DNA from: Phoronis australis
Taxonomy: Eukaryota; Phoronida; Phoronidae
DNA: 64,000 bases
Assembly (NCBI GenBank): GCA_002633005.1
Contig: NMRA01000005.1
Span: forward strand, 1,100,982-1,164,981
Direction: 5' to 3'
Each line of letters starts with the position of its first letter. The stretch's first letter is position 1. A model generated the notes under the pieces. The model saw only the letters and a list, made by a program, of their open reading frames with translations, searched no databases and was not told the DNA's origin. Positions 1 to 11,489 of this stretch are shown here, in pieces. The translations under genes were made by a program, and so were the position numbers.

Positions 1-3000
1 AAAAAAAATTGGTTCGACCCATATTGGTTCCTAGGTTCGACCGGCCTACGTAAGGAACTAAACACCAATGCTATTTTAACATACTAAGTACGCGTAACAT
101 TCCAAAAAAATCAACGACCACTAACTACAAACTATAAATACACTACATATGCAAACGAATCACGATATATTACTAATAAAACAAAATAATGAAGACTTTT
201 CGAGCAAGCCATAGCACATTCAGTTACAAGGAAAAAATGGCGGCGTTCAGGACAAGTTCCTGAACTGATGAGCCGGAAATGTGGGTACGGAAATAACCGA
301 TGACAACCGGTAATCATACGCTCAGAGAGAAGGGTCAAATACTGTTACAAAATCGCTTTTGGCAAAAAAGGCGAAAAGAATATAAAGAAAGGGTGTCGAA
401 AATAAGAATTTATGTAGTAAGTATTTTCGGATACTGGAACCACATGGGCAGTTTGCAACAAGGACTTTAATGAAACTCAAAGATTGCCTTTTCGTAGTCG
501 AAATGTTTTAGCTTAGTTCAAATCCAATGTTTTTCCTGTTATAAATCATGGTAGCCTATCACAAAGCTTCATTTTGTCGTAAACTAATTGAAGATACCCG
601 AACTAGACGATGTCTACTTACGAATTTCAAAAGCACTTTTGGTTTGAGATCTGCAATTGTTATTTTTATGCAAATATAACGTAAGTACATTAGTAACATA
701 ATAATAAACACAGAAAGCTGTATGACGAAATCATAGTGGTCAAAAATCAAAGTAAAAACTTTTGGATACTAGAAAGTGTCGTGTGTGCATGTGTGTTTCG
801 AACACGGTTTATCAAAACACAGACTGGCACTTGTTTACATAATGATAAGAAATCCGATGCTTTTGTTTAGTTACAGAACTGGATTAAAAAACAATTCAAA
901 GTTAAACTACAATCACAGCTGGCACAGATATTTTGCGTGATTCCTGGAATTTAGACAAGTCTTTTAAGACTGCTTTTAAAAGGTACTGCTTTATCCTGGC
1001 GAGGACAGTGCCTATTTTTAACGAAATTTCGGAGAAAATTGTCCCAGTCGGAGAAAAACCATGTTGTAACTAAAACAAACGATGTCCGTCCAGATTGGGT
1101 GACATTAGATTTCAAAATTTGCACTGTACCTCTAATAACCCCATTTGTGAGAAAATATTTCCTTCGACCGCCTACCGAATATCGTACGAAAAGTGCTCTC
1201 ATGCCTAAGGTAGACAAGGTTTACAAGACCTATTTCTGGGTCGTCAAAATTGTCGAATGACAAAAATTGAAATAACTCCGTTAAATGAAATGATTTTCTG
1301 TCAGAGGTACATGTATCAGTCTCGAACTCGAAGCCATCACCACTTCTTTTAATGTCAGCGCTGTTGAAAACAGGGTGAATGGTCACTAAAATGTGTACAT
1401 TACAGCACTTCACGTATTTAACTTTTTACTATCAAGTTTTCAAAGTGACATCTGGCGTCATTCAACTTCGCCAGCCACCTGCGTCGCGCCATCACTAGAG
1501 ATTTGAAAAGGGAAGTGAAAAGTTCTTCACTTATAATTTGTGTTTGTCCTTGGGTGTGAAAAGAAATGAAGATTTCAACCTATCATTTGAAATTTCCTAT
1601 TACGAAGTATATAACAAAAATGAAGCGGAAATGGTATCCAAGTGGCTCCAACTGATGTTCGCAGTGAAAGCGTCTTAGACGCTTTTTAGTCAGCATTTTT
1701 ATCGACTTGCTTGAAACGCTGACACAAATTTACAGTAAAACACCCCCAAAATGTCATTTAAGGCTTCTTCGCACCTTCATTTTGTGCTTTGAAGCCAACG
1801 GTCGCGCTGTCGTCAGCCAATCACTTGGTAGGACAAAATGAGTCATGGTAGCTAAGTCTCCTCCTAAAACACCGTCTGATAATTCCACCACGGGACGAAG
1901 CATTTCATCGTTTTGCCCTCGGGTCGAAAAAAGACTTTGACGTAGGAGGCCAATTTGCCTATTACTGCTTGCAGTCAAATAGCTTAACAACTCACTGAGG
2001 AGTTATCCATGCGAAAATCACCAACTTGTTTCTCGAATGACCGACAACATGACCTTATAACAAGTTGATGACGCCGCTCGGTAGTTTTACGTTACCAATT
2101 CAACACAATTAGCTATCAGTTCCTCAGTCAGCAGAAATGTTGTAAAAGCTGACTTTTTTAGATAATTGACTCTGTTGGGGTGGAACGCGTTTGGTTGGGG
2201 AGGCTACAACTAAACTAACCACAGCGTAGCTCTGGTGGGGGTAAACCCGAGGTTGTTGGCGACCTGAGGGGCTGGAATGAGTGGCAACGTGGAGGCAATT
2301 TGCAATGAACAGTTTCACAATCGGACAAACGCAAAAATTGAAATGACTGACGACCAAGGGGTGGTCAGCTTGCATTAAAGAAGGGGGGCCATGGCCTAGT
2401 TGCGCCCCTCCCCTGCCCCTTGCCGCTATACTTGTGCAGCACAGTGTTTTGGCGAACCGAAGTCCCAGAAAATATGCAGTCGCTTTTAAAGTGAAACAAT
2501 CACGTTCCGGACATCATAGTAGTGGTTGGTTACAACTGTCTGCGTAGTGATATACGTGTATCATATGGTTATTTAAGGAAACTGGAACCTGTTTTAGGTC
2601 AAACTAGTTAGTAACAAATTGGTTACTTTTGGATAGAGTGTGGAAAATAGACCATCTAGATACGCGAATCTAAGTGAAATGTTATTGGAATTCTTCAGGC
2701 GAAGGAAGTATCTTCGATAACTATTACGTCACGAATCCCTGACCCGTGCTCCTAGCCACGGGGGTGCGACAGGCACGAACGCTTCCCCTACCGGAAGCTG
2801 AGGACTGCTTAAGCCATCGACCATGGGAATTTCCGTGAAGACTGCCTCATCCTTAGCCCGAGCAATTTTTTTCTAAGCAACTTAAAAAGAAAGCGTACAT
2901 CGTATTTTTGCTCGTAATTTCCAATTAACTGAGAAACTGAATCCAATGTATATACGATACCATTATATGGTGAGTAAGAAACTCGTTACAGATTGACAAG

Positions 3001-3927
3001 GATTTTTACCTCTTTCTGAGGAAAAACACTAATCAAAAATCGAACATCACATGATGACTGACTTAAAAAGTTGAAAATTTGAGGAAACTTACATATTAGA
3101 CACGGGGGGTATAGAATGTTTTTAGGTGCAACCAAACATTTGAAAAAAATGTATAAGCCTCGAAAACGGCTTGTAGGTGGCATTTTTGTCATGTCCGTGG
3201 GGGCTCCGAGAACCTCCTGGACCCCTAAGTCCTCCTATGTAAGATGGAAATTTAGGATGATATATTTAGGGTAGATCAAATCAGCATGAAGGTTAGTTGA
3301 GCTGGGCATGAGTCTGAAATGTTTAGTAAATTTCTGTGCCGTTGTGATCCACTGAAAGAGTAAGGGAGCATTTCGTTTTACTCTATCTACTCAGACATAA
3401 ACGATAACTAAACACTTTCACACTATCCCCAAAAACGTCATTCGAGCGTATACAGTTAAAAGGGGAATCAAAAAGCCAATACGTTTGACGGAGTTAACCA
3501 ACCCGCCTACAATAGACATTTTGCGAAATATTATGCAAGATGGATTTTGATCCCACTTCCCTTAACGTCATGGTGCTACTAAATAGCGAGAATTCCCTTG
3601 AGGTTTGCAAGACCGCGTGTTAGTTTCCCACGTGCAGTTACATAGCAAAATAGCAATTTGATTTTCTCTCACTTTTCTGCTAAGTTTGAGACCACGCAGG
3701 CTGTCTATTGGACTATGTCAAGCTAATAGCGGCTGGGGAAACCCCGGGGGGGCTTTCATTTCCATTTGTTAGTAGAATGGCATAGCAGGTCTGGAATGAA
3801 ATGAGCCTTTGAAGTTATAAACTAAAGCCATCAGTCTGAAACTGGCCTAACTGTTGATTTTGTGACTATTTTTTCAACTATCTCTTTTATTTGTATTTTA
3901 TCCTTTATTAATTTCAGAGGAGGCAGT
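1..3927. other. Gene-free stretch, nothing recognised
   Basis: No open frame here resembles a known protein or has convincing exon borders; all are short and lie in low-complexity or AT-rich DNA. Near 3178-3238 there is a fragment shared with about 28440-28495: a GGCATTTTTG run followed by CATGTCC and then a decayed end reading roughly CCTAAATC. It looks like an old DNA-transposon end. Confidence 0.5.
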
Positions 3928-4000
3928 GTGGCCGTGGCCTAGTGTGAAAGGTGCCCGCTTTCTTTGCTCGAGGTCGAGGGTTCGAGTCTCACTGGGCCAC
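3928..4000 (+). repeat. tRNA-derived SINE-like unit or tRNA pseudogene
   Basis: An A-box-like sequence (TGGCCTAGTGTG at 3935-3946) and a B-box-like sequence (GGTTCGAGTCT at 3979-3989) are spaced as in a tRNA. The ends GTGGCC and GGCCAC can pair as an acceptor stem. The D and anticodon stems are poor, so a working tRNA is unlikely. A tRNA-derived SINE head or a tRNA pseudogene fits better. Confidence 0.4.
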
Positions 4001-4407
4001 ACTGCTAGACCCTCGAGTCACGTTTCTGAGCTCATCATTTCGGTTTAACTATATATCAATGAAGCACAAAATGGCTCCAGGTGATCAGTTCAATGGGTCC
4101 ACATGGGTGGCCTGCGCACGATTGATATGACGTGTACCAGACCGCCTGCGATTATTTATATTTTATAACTTTGAACAATCAATACAAATGTAATACAGTA
4201 TTAGCCTAATCTGTTCTTTCATATTGGGATTAAAAATTTATAAGACATATACCAAAGTATCAAGGCTTTCATGCGTTACGTTTATTTGTTCGCGGCTAAA
4301 ACAAGGTACACGTTCTTTTTTGATTCTGGAGCATTTGAGACTTTGTAACGTGGAGTGCAAATATATGCGTAGTCGGGACCGGAGGGGGGAGGGGAGCAAA
4401 GCACAAG

Positions 4408-4486
4408 CATGGGCGGCGCAGCACTGAAATAAGTGGGGGCTATAGCCCCCCTCCCCTCCCCAACCCCCTATGGTGCGCCGCCCATG
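4408..4486. repeat. Short inverted-repeat element (MITE-like foldback)
   Basis: A 13-bp perfect terminal inverted repeat (CATGGGCGGCGCA at 4408-4420, TGCGCCGCCCATG at 4474-4486) encloses only 53 bases. Within these is a perfect 16-bp palindrome, GGGGGCTATAGCCCCC (4435-4450). No target-site duplication is visible. It is probably a solo MITE relic. Confidence 0.45.
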
Positions 4487-6249
4487 AAAAGGCCCGTTTA
4501 TCACAATTTCGCACCAACCCAATCAATAGCAGGCTACTGGCATGTGACCCAAGCCAATACCAGATGTGCTTTTTTAAACATATGCAATATTGGCTCAGTA
4601 CTTGACACTTTAAACATAGCGTAAGTCCGTTCGAGTTCAAAATCACTCACACAAATTTTGTTAACCGATTACTGGTTGGCACGTGCACGTTTATTGTGGC
4701 AGTTCACGAACTTCACGACGTGTGAATATTTCTTCAACGAGTATATGTTTAATTGTGATTGATTTCACATGGAGGTTCCCGGGGTCGGAATTTCAAATTT
4801 AGACTAATTTTGCACCATGTTTTCATTAGCAAGGTGAAAACCTGAGTGCCCTAACACGTGTGCATTCCTCCACTGTGCCAAGAAATTGAGCTGCCTGAGT
4901 TGTCTAAGTACGGCAGATGAATGAAAATAAACTTGAATGGTTTCCCAAGGGAATAAAAATTGAACATCAGATCAACATTCTCACAGCTTAGTCATGACAA
5001 TTTCTTGCCATCATTTCAAAATTGCCCTGACGCATACGTCACACCCCCGTACGTCCTCCTTTCCATGTGTCATTTTCCACTAGATGTAATAAAGCATTAC
5101 ACTTTGACCAATTGAAATGTCTGGTAATAATTGTGTTATCATCAGTTAACGGACATTCTCGACGAGAAAGGGAATTTTATAGATATAAGAATCGGGCTCT
5201 CTGGCTCCGCAGTTGCTGCCATTCACGCTCTGCTGTGGAGCCAAAGGAGAGAAAAACATGCGCGTATCCAGGGGGGGGGCTCTGGGGCTCGAACGACCCC
5301 CCCATTTGCCGAAATCCGGGGCAAAAAGGTCCGCCTCAGAGAAACAAAAAGTCCGAAAAGGGAGAAAACGAGACAAAAGCCCACTAAAAAGGCGGGAACT
5401 ATCAAAATTCGGCGAATGCACAACTCGTAGCTCTGAACGTACCCCGTTTTTTAGTAAAAGGTCCACATTCTCAGAAATTCGAGCCCTTCATTTTTAGGCT
5501 GGGTGCGCTTTGTGCAACCTTGAGCATTTTTTGTAATTCAAGATGGCGACATCCGCTTTTTTGAATTCTCCCTACTTTCTATCTTCTGAACAGTAGGAGC
5601 TTGCAATGTATCGTTTATAGTGTTTTCTGGAATGTAGAGTCAATTTATAGTGTTATTTTTTGGATGCAAGGACGAACTCAAGGTCAACTGATAGGTCAAA
5701 GGTCAAGTTGACCTGAAATTAGGAAAATATACTTCTTTTGTCGGGTGAAGTGTTAAACGTAAGGACAATGTTACATTAACTTCCTTCGATTTACTCCATG
5801 ATTCCATAATGTTAAGGATAAGGAGTTGCAAAATACTTGAATAAGATACTCTACCAACATCTCAATAACCGAAGTCACAATTTTACGTGTCCTTTGCGAA
5901 TAAGAACATGTGTATTCATGCATTCTGAACTATGCGTCTGTAACTTCCACATGTTACGTGTAGGCCTATGTGCACATTCTCGTTCTGTTTTAATATTTAG
6001 TTGTTACGACTAAGTTAATTGTGAAAGAAATGACTACTTGAGACCGCTCTCTATAAGTGAAGTCGCAATATTGATCGTCCTGCATAATTATTCAACACAA
6101 CATATGGTCTATGCATTTATGTCTTGTGCTCGTGAATTATTGCAATCAACATCAATTTATATGCAACTTTAATGTGCATATTCGAGCAAAGATTTAGGGA
6201 ATAGCATTGATACACCTGTAATTCCAATAAACAAGTTCATGTTTAGTCA
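4487..6249. other. Gene-free stretch with a G-rich repeat fragment
   Basis: No supportable gene. Around 5262-5300 there is a run reading CGTATCCAGGGGGGG followed by a C-rich return. It resembles the GGGGCGGATCCAG-type ends seen at 16041 and 59453 and is probably a decayed DNA-transposon end. Three overlapping open frames across 5067-5497 are by-products of this skewed composition. The only other notable item is the nuclear-receptor-like site at 5693-5714. Confidence 0.4.
5693..5714. promoter_or_regulatory. Overlapping DR1 and IR3 nuclear-receptor half-sites
   Basis: AGGTCA (5693-5698) is followed after one base by a second AGGTCA (5700-5705), a perfect direct repeat with 1-bp spacing. After three more bases comes TGACCT (5709-5714), so the second half-site also forms a perfect inverted repeat with 3-bp spacing, the oestrogen-response-element layout. 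Another half-site, AAGGTCA, lies just upstream near 5680. Function is inferred from motif identity only, since no gene start is recognised nearby. Confidence 0.35.
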
Positions 6250-7290
6250 TTGTCCTCATCAGTGGCTTTTACCGTCTTGGGCGTCTACCTGTGTACCGTA
6301 TGCAGCAGAACTCCCATGTCTCTCACAAGTAATAGTCTGTGTAGGAAAGGCCAGTGCTGTTCCAACCGCAACGTGTGTAGCTACATGTCCTTTTACGGTA
6401 CTGCAGCTGCAGCTCACTACATCCAGTGGAGCCTGGGCGCAACAGGCACAGTTGAAGTGACCGACGTTACCACAGAGTTGTCGATTCTTCAATCAAAGCA
6501 GGAGATAAGTATATTTTACGGTGTTTGTCGGTGGTCAGATGTCTTCCACGGCAACGTCTGAAGCTATGTTCAGAGCACGTGCCCTGAACATACCCTCAAT
6601 GCGGACGTTGGCATCAGTAGGTGGCATTTCATTGAATGCACCTTTTTTCTTCGACAATTCTTTTACCCTAACAGCTGCAAATAAAACGCATAATGCAGTT
6701 TCCTAAAACTAAACGTGGGTCTTATCGAGCTCCGCCAGTACCTAGTTGAGCTCTGGAATGTTCGTTTCTAAAAGTTTGAAGCCTCTCAGCTTTCTCTTTC
6801 CGAAGGAACAGGACACTTTGTGTAGCCACCTGGCATTATATGAATTCTGAGAAGTTTGCTGCACTTTCAGGAGCCTAATATCTGAATTGTTCCGTTTATG
6901 TCCGACATATCGCCGTCCCACGCTTTCATTTGAAAGTTTGCGTCAACTGGCATCCGTGATGAACAGTAAACCAAGAGCACGACAACGTCGGCGTCATCAC
7001 TGAGGATTCTGGCGCCTTCTTCTACCTCTTTCAACATGTAGCTGCAGAGTGTGACGTCAGCTTGAGGATGGGTAACGACGTAGAGGCTGATCAGCTTGTA
7101 TGCGGTCTTGACGTGCTTAACCTTGAGCAGTTTGTTCTCACCATTTCCGGGAAGGCACTCACGATACAGTAGTTTTCACCCGGCCGGGTGGTCTCCAACC
7201 TTCTCTAAGTAAAAACTTAAATCTTCAAAAGTGTTGGCCTCACTCAGGCAGAAATTCAGCAGCAACACGGCTATGATGTGACTACACACC
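6250..7290 (-). pseudogene. Decayed transposon-type coding sequence
   Basis: Read on the minus strand, the best part (about 7175 down to a stop at 6867-6869) translates to a stretch containing HPQADVTLCSYMLKEVEEGA followed by ILSDDADVVVLLVY. This has the layout of a conserved block in repeat-associated invertebrate proteins, QEEADTR...HA followed by a hydrophobic strand and DTDVLVLL. A second piece in another frame (7289-7176, ending HPAG then a stop) precedes it. A Cys-rich piece near 6360-6300 may be the C-terminus. The frames are broken by stops and shifts, so this is a dead copy. Assignment rests on pattern memory only; it could be a fast-evolving host gene exon. Confidence 0.33.
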
Positions 7291-10200
7291 TACAGAATAC
7301 TGGTCCAATTGTCTCCGTTGATTCTCACATTGGAAACTTCAGCAAACGCTAAGAATGGCTAAGATGATGATAGATGCCGTCATAAAACCCTGGAAACTCA
7401 TTTTTGGTACAGTATACTAATCTGCCAATATCAGTGTTTTGACGAAGTATCTTGAAGTGCTCAAGGTTGCACAAAGTGTAACCAAGCTAACGTTCTGCTT
7501 TTCATACATGTATTTAATATACTTAAAAAAATTCATTAATTCAGATTGCCGAGTTCACATTTGGGATGGACCCGCAAAAAGATTGATCATAAAGACGCCG
7601 GTCTTGACTTCAGTTAATGTCTGGCAGACAAGTGCAAGAATTCGATTTGTAATAAAACCAGTCATACATAACAGATTTTGGTCAAAGCTTATAACTTGAG
7701 GAAGTTTGTCCATACTGCTGTTGTCTCGAAAATGCGTTTTTCGGTCGTAAAACCGATAATATCGCGTGTCACATGTACAGTGTTCACATGAAACAAAATG
7801 TTGTTTTTTAGTGGATACACGACCAATTTTTATTCAACCTTCTATGCGTGCGTTGTTGTACATGTACGTACGTGCGTGCCTGCATATGCGTGCGTGCGTG
7901 CGTGCGTGCGTGCATGCGTGCGTGCGTACGTGCGTGCGTGTGTGTAGTTTAATTATCAAGGACTTCGTAAACGGTTGGCTGTATTTCATTTACTTCACTC
8001 GGTGTATAAGCGGTTGCAGCACAGAAGCAGTGACTTTTGACAAAACTTGTATTTTTTCCGCTTGACTCCAAGGAGTCGTTATCGACATAGGGTGTCAGGG
8101 ACTACGAGTGGTTATTTATGTTTGCATGAGTGGCGCAATTATAGAGTTGGCGACATCATGAAAGAAATACATTTTTTAATATTTCATGGATAATGGACCA
8201 CACGAAGCGTTGCTAATCTTTCTCCACGAAACGCCTCGACATTTGAGGCGATTAAAGTTTCAATTACTTTTCATTCAACGTCTGCGTTTTGAAAACGTTG
8301 AGAAATTTAAGAACTTTGAAATGTAGATGGCCCTCTGTAGCGTCATTAAGTTGTCCATTCGGCAAAGGTTTTAACCGAGTCATATTTTTTCATCTGGGAA
8401 AATTGTTTACTGCGTCTAAAAGCCAATTACTGTGCATTACTCACAAACGAATTACATTATGTCAGTGGTGACAATTTTCACTTTCGAGTGTCAAATCTCC
8501 GGATACAACCTTCCCAGGTAGATTATTTTAAAATCTCACGTTTCGTACTTATTTCTAGACAGTCTAGTTTTCTAAAAGCACTCTCTCGTTGACATCGGAC
8601 TTGCAGCACCAACTCCGATGTCTGGTTCAGCTCAGTAGAACTGCCAAACAACATATCGTAGAAATGGACGGAAGACATTTCGCGAGTCCTCTCAAAAATA
8701 GCTCGGCAAAGAGACAATTTACGCGAAAGCGAATCAGATAAAGTTATCAAAAGGCAGAAATAGTAGCTTGCTTTTTCATTCCTTTAGTTTAAAAAAAAAC
8801 CCGCATCTGATTACATGTGGAAATAACCTGATCGGATATCAATAAGATAACACACGCTGGTCAGGTTGGCTTACGAAGTAAATGGTAAAATTGACCTTCA
8901 GCGGATGGCATCCCAGGTTTGTGAGACGCAATCCAGAATCTAGAAAGTGTCACGCAGGCGATTGCTCGCGCAGTAAACAGGCACTTGATTTCGAATTAGT
9001 GCTACCTGTTTACTCTCATCTATGATCTTTTGAAAAATTACTAAAACGAAGCGTTTTCTATCGACCGTTTATCTCCAGCGGTACGCGTTTGGAGGGCCAC
9101 TGTCCCACAGTCCTTTGTTTATATGACGTCTCTCCATGAATATCCGTAAAAGGTCAATGCCCGGTCAATACGACGGCGAATGACAGCACCATCAGTTAAA
9201 AAGTGATATAGTGCGAGGTGAGGATGGGACTTTGTCGTACAGAATTCCTTGGTGCATCTGGGTATTAGTGCGCATGCCCTGAGTGGATGCCTGTCGTAGC
9301 CGGTAATAATGAGCCGGAAAGTTGTAGCGAATAGTTTTGTTATTTTAGTCAATTGTTTTGAAAACTGAGTGAGTCACAGAACACAAAATTGGGTGGAATG
9401 CATCGAATTAGTTTGCTGCAGCAGCCGCTAATCGCAAACTCCACAAAGGGATTTAGTGTTAACTTTCAAGAATATCCGAACTGTTACCTTCCAACCAATC
9501 GGAATGTTCCAATGTTTTTTCGTTTTTTAAACAAGAAGCCAAAGCTCCGCGTGCCACGAGAAGACGGTGTACGAGTCGGGTTGTTAGGACTTGCACGCGT
9601 TTATTGCTTTGTACCACCCCGTATTTTGTGGTCTCGCTTAGTTAGCGCAAACGTATACAACCTGCAACATTCATTGCGAGCACTTTGTTGTAAATACAAA
9701 TTTCGTTTACTGGTGCAAAGGCACTCTGGGGTAAAAGAATTTCTGTATCTACCGAAAAGACTCGCAAATGTACCGAAAGCATCGATGCATTCTCAGTCAG
9801 ACTGGTGACCTGAATTAGCCGTCATTTGTATTTCAAATGGTCCCATAAAGTTGCTGAGCTCTGATTTTGCCAGTTTTGATTGGTTTCGAATTATTTGGAA
9901 TTGAAACTACGATACCATTTTACGAGTTTTCACAAAAATTCGATTTTTTACGTAGACTGAGATCACTGACAATTAAATGCCAATGTTCCATACTCTCCTG
10001 GTGACTCCGATTAATCTTTTCCGCGATTACTGTTAGAGAATGCAAGGATGGGAGACTTTGGGGATTTTTTTCTACCTGGATCAAAGGTCGTCATTCGTTT
10101 CCATGCATAACAAACACAGAATTGGGTTTAGTTTGAAATTCAACCGTCGTAGTCTCTAAACGAGTCGGGTCAAACAACTTAAACATGTGTCAGACTAAAA

Positions 10201-11242
10201 CGCTTGACATGGATTAAATTTTATGTGCCCAATTGATTTGGCCTTAAATATTGCGACGGACAGACACATTGAAACCCAACAGAGTAAATAGACCCATCCT
10301 CAATAGTTAAGATTCAAACCGCCTGAACCGCAAAAGTTGAGTGGTCAAGCGTAAAACCCCTCTATAGGTTGTCCATTAGTACGGCTGTTAAGATTTGTAA
10401 AAATACATGAATACGCTCTAGAAATAAACTCTCGTATATTTACATTAGACTGTTCCGGTAAAGCGCGTTGAACACATACTGACTAGACGAGCGTGCTCAG
10501 GGCGCTGGTAGCGGAAACATATCCTGCGGCCCCCCATACAGTCGTGACTCTGACCTCACAGTAGTTTTAGGGAATTTTCTACCCTAATCGCAGCAATTTC
10601 GAGATTTTACCCAGACTCAGTGGGTGTCCCCGGCTACAGACGCTGTTCAAATAAATGATGTGTGTTAAAACTGTTGCTGTGTTAAACCGAATGCAAATAT
10701 ATCAGTGGATAGTTTTTCATTTTGCATTGCTCTTTGGTCGTAAAACATTTAATATATTAAAAAAGACCTGTTAGTTGGCAGGTTTGTTTCTTTCCGCTTT
10801 GATTATCGAAAGGAGTTCTCCCTGTACCATATAATCCATATATTTTGTAAATGGCAAATATGAGTTTGTACTCATTAATTACATTGAAGAATGATGTGTT
10901 TATCACAAGTTCTTGTTACTTAAATGTGATTAGATTAGTTATCACTGGTTTCAGAATTCTACGTACATGTTAGTATCGGGTGAGTTTTTCTGTCTTAGGC
11001 CAAAATGTGTAGGATACAAAACTCATTCAAATTATGGATTGAGACATATTGACAGTCGTAGCGAAGATTCAAGAATATAAATTTCAGCAATTTTCGTAAC
11101 CTTGATAGCATTGCTTGCGCACAAGAAGACATTTTTATCGGGTTTTGCGGGAAGTTGCAACAACTTTTGATTTGTTTTGCTAAGCCGCTTTTTTTCAAAT
11201 CAGTGACGAATGCAACAAATGCCTGCAATAATTTCCACTTAC
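7291..11242. other. Gene-free stretch; possibly intron of the SLC6 gene
   Basis: No coding exon is recognised on either strand. Later SLC6 exons should lie on the minus strand below 11243, but I found no sequence resembling the transmembrane 2 region or later conserved blocks. Either intron 1 is very long or divergent exons were missed. The 139-residue plus-strand open frame at 9389-9808 resembles nothing I know and has no exon-like borders. The microsatellite at 7861-7946 is listed separately. Confidence 0.4.
7861..7946. repeat. TGCG-type microsatellite
   Basis: A run of about 86 bases made mostly of TGCG units, with CATG and GTAC interruptions, ending in GTGTGTGT. It creates a spurious Cys/Arg/Val/His-rich open frame. 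Confidence 0.9.
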
Positions 11243-11477
11243 CTCCGCCATTTTTATAACAGAGATACGGAAACCTCCACACGTTCCCTAATCCAACCGC
11301 GTAACCGATGCAGGACAATAAAAAATCCAACTTTCCTGACCAGTTATCTCGCTCCGGCATATCGTCCGTCGATCCAGATCCTTCCTTTCCATCCTCTGTG
11401 CCGTTCAAACGTTCCTTTTCCGGCACATCGTTTGCGTTCATTTTATCTTCATTGTTGTACAAAGACATTTTAAGCAT
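11243..11477 (-). CDS. SLC6 Na+/Cl- dependent transporter, first coding exon (partial gene)
   Basis: The exon encodes about 78 residues: a hydrophilic acidic N-tail, then transmembrane helix 1 with the SLC6 signature [20 protein letters not shown]. In this family that segment forms the unwound part of TM1 that binds substrate and Na+. The reading frame stops being SLC6-like at a strong donor (GCGGAG|GTAAGT, 11242 downward), in phase 1, a family-typical junction after NGG. Two start codons are possible (11477 and 11468). A candidate acceptor (CGCCAG at about 11490) suggests a spliced 5' UTR. Helix 1 resembles GABA, glycine and taurine transporters, so the substrate cannot be assigned. Other exons are not seen and probably lie beyond position 1. 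Confidence 0.85.
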
Positions 11478-11489
11478 ATGTTGTCAAAT

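Noticed and set aside
3928-4000. Functional tRNA gene
   Set aside because: A- and B-box-like sequences exist, but the D and anticodon stems do not form properly.
5067-5497. Several overlapping open frames on both strands near 5.1-5.5 kb
   Set aside because: They come from a G/C-skewed repeat fragment; no frame shows homology or splice signals.
6250-6561. Plus-strand Cys-rich frame considered as a secreted or receptor exon
   Set aside because: It overlaps the minus-strand transposon-type relic, has no exon borders, and matches no family I recognise.
7766-8065. Cys/Arg/Val/His-rich 99-residue frame resembling a small secreted peptide
   Set aside because: It is produced by the TGCG microsatellite.
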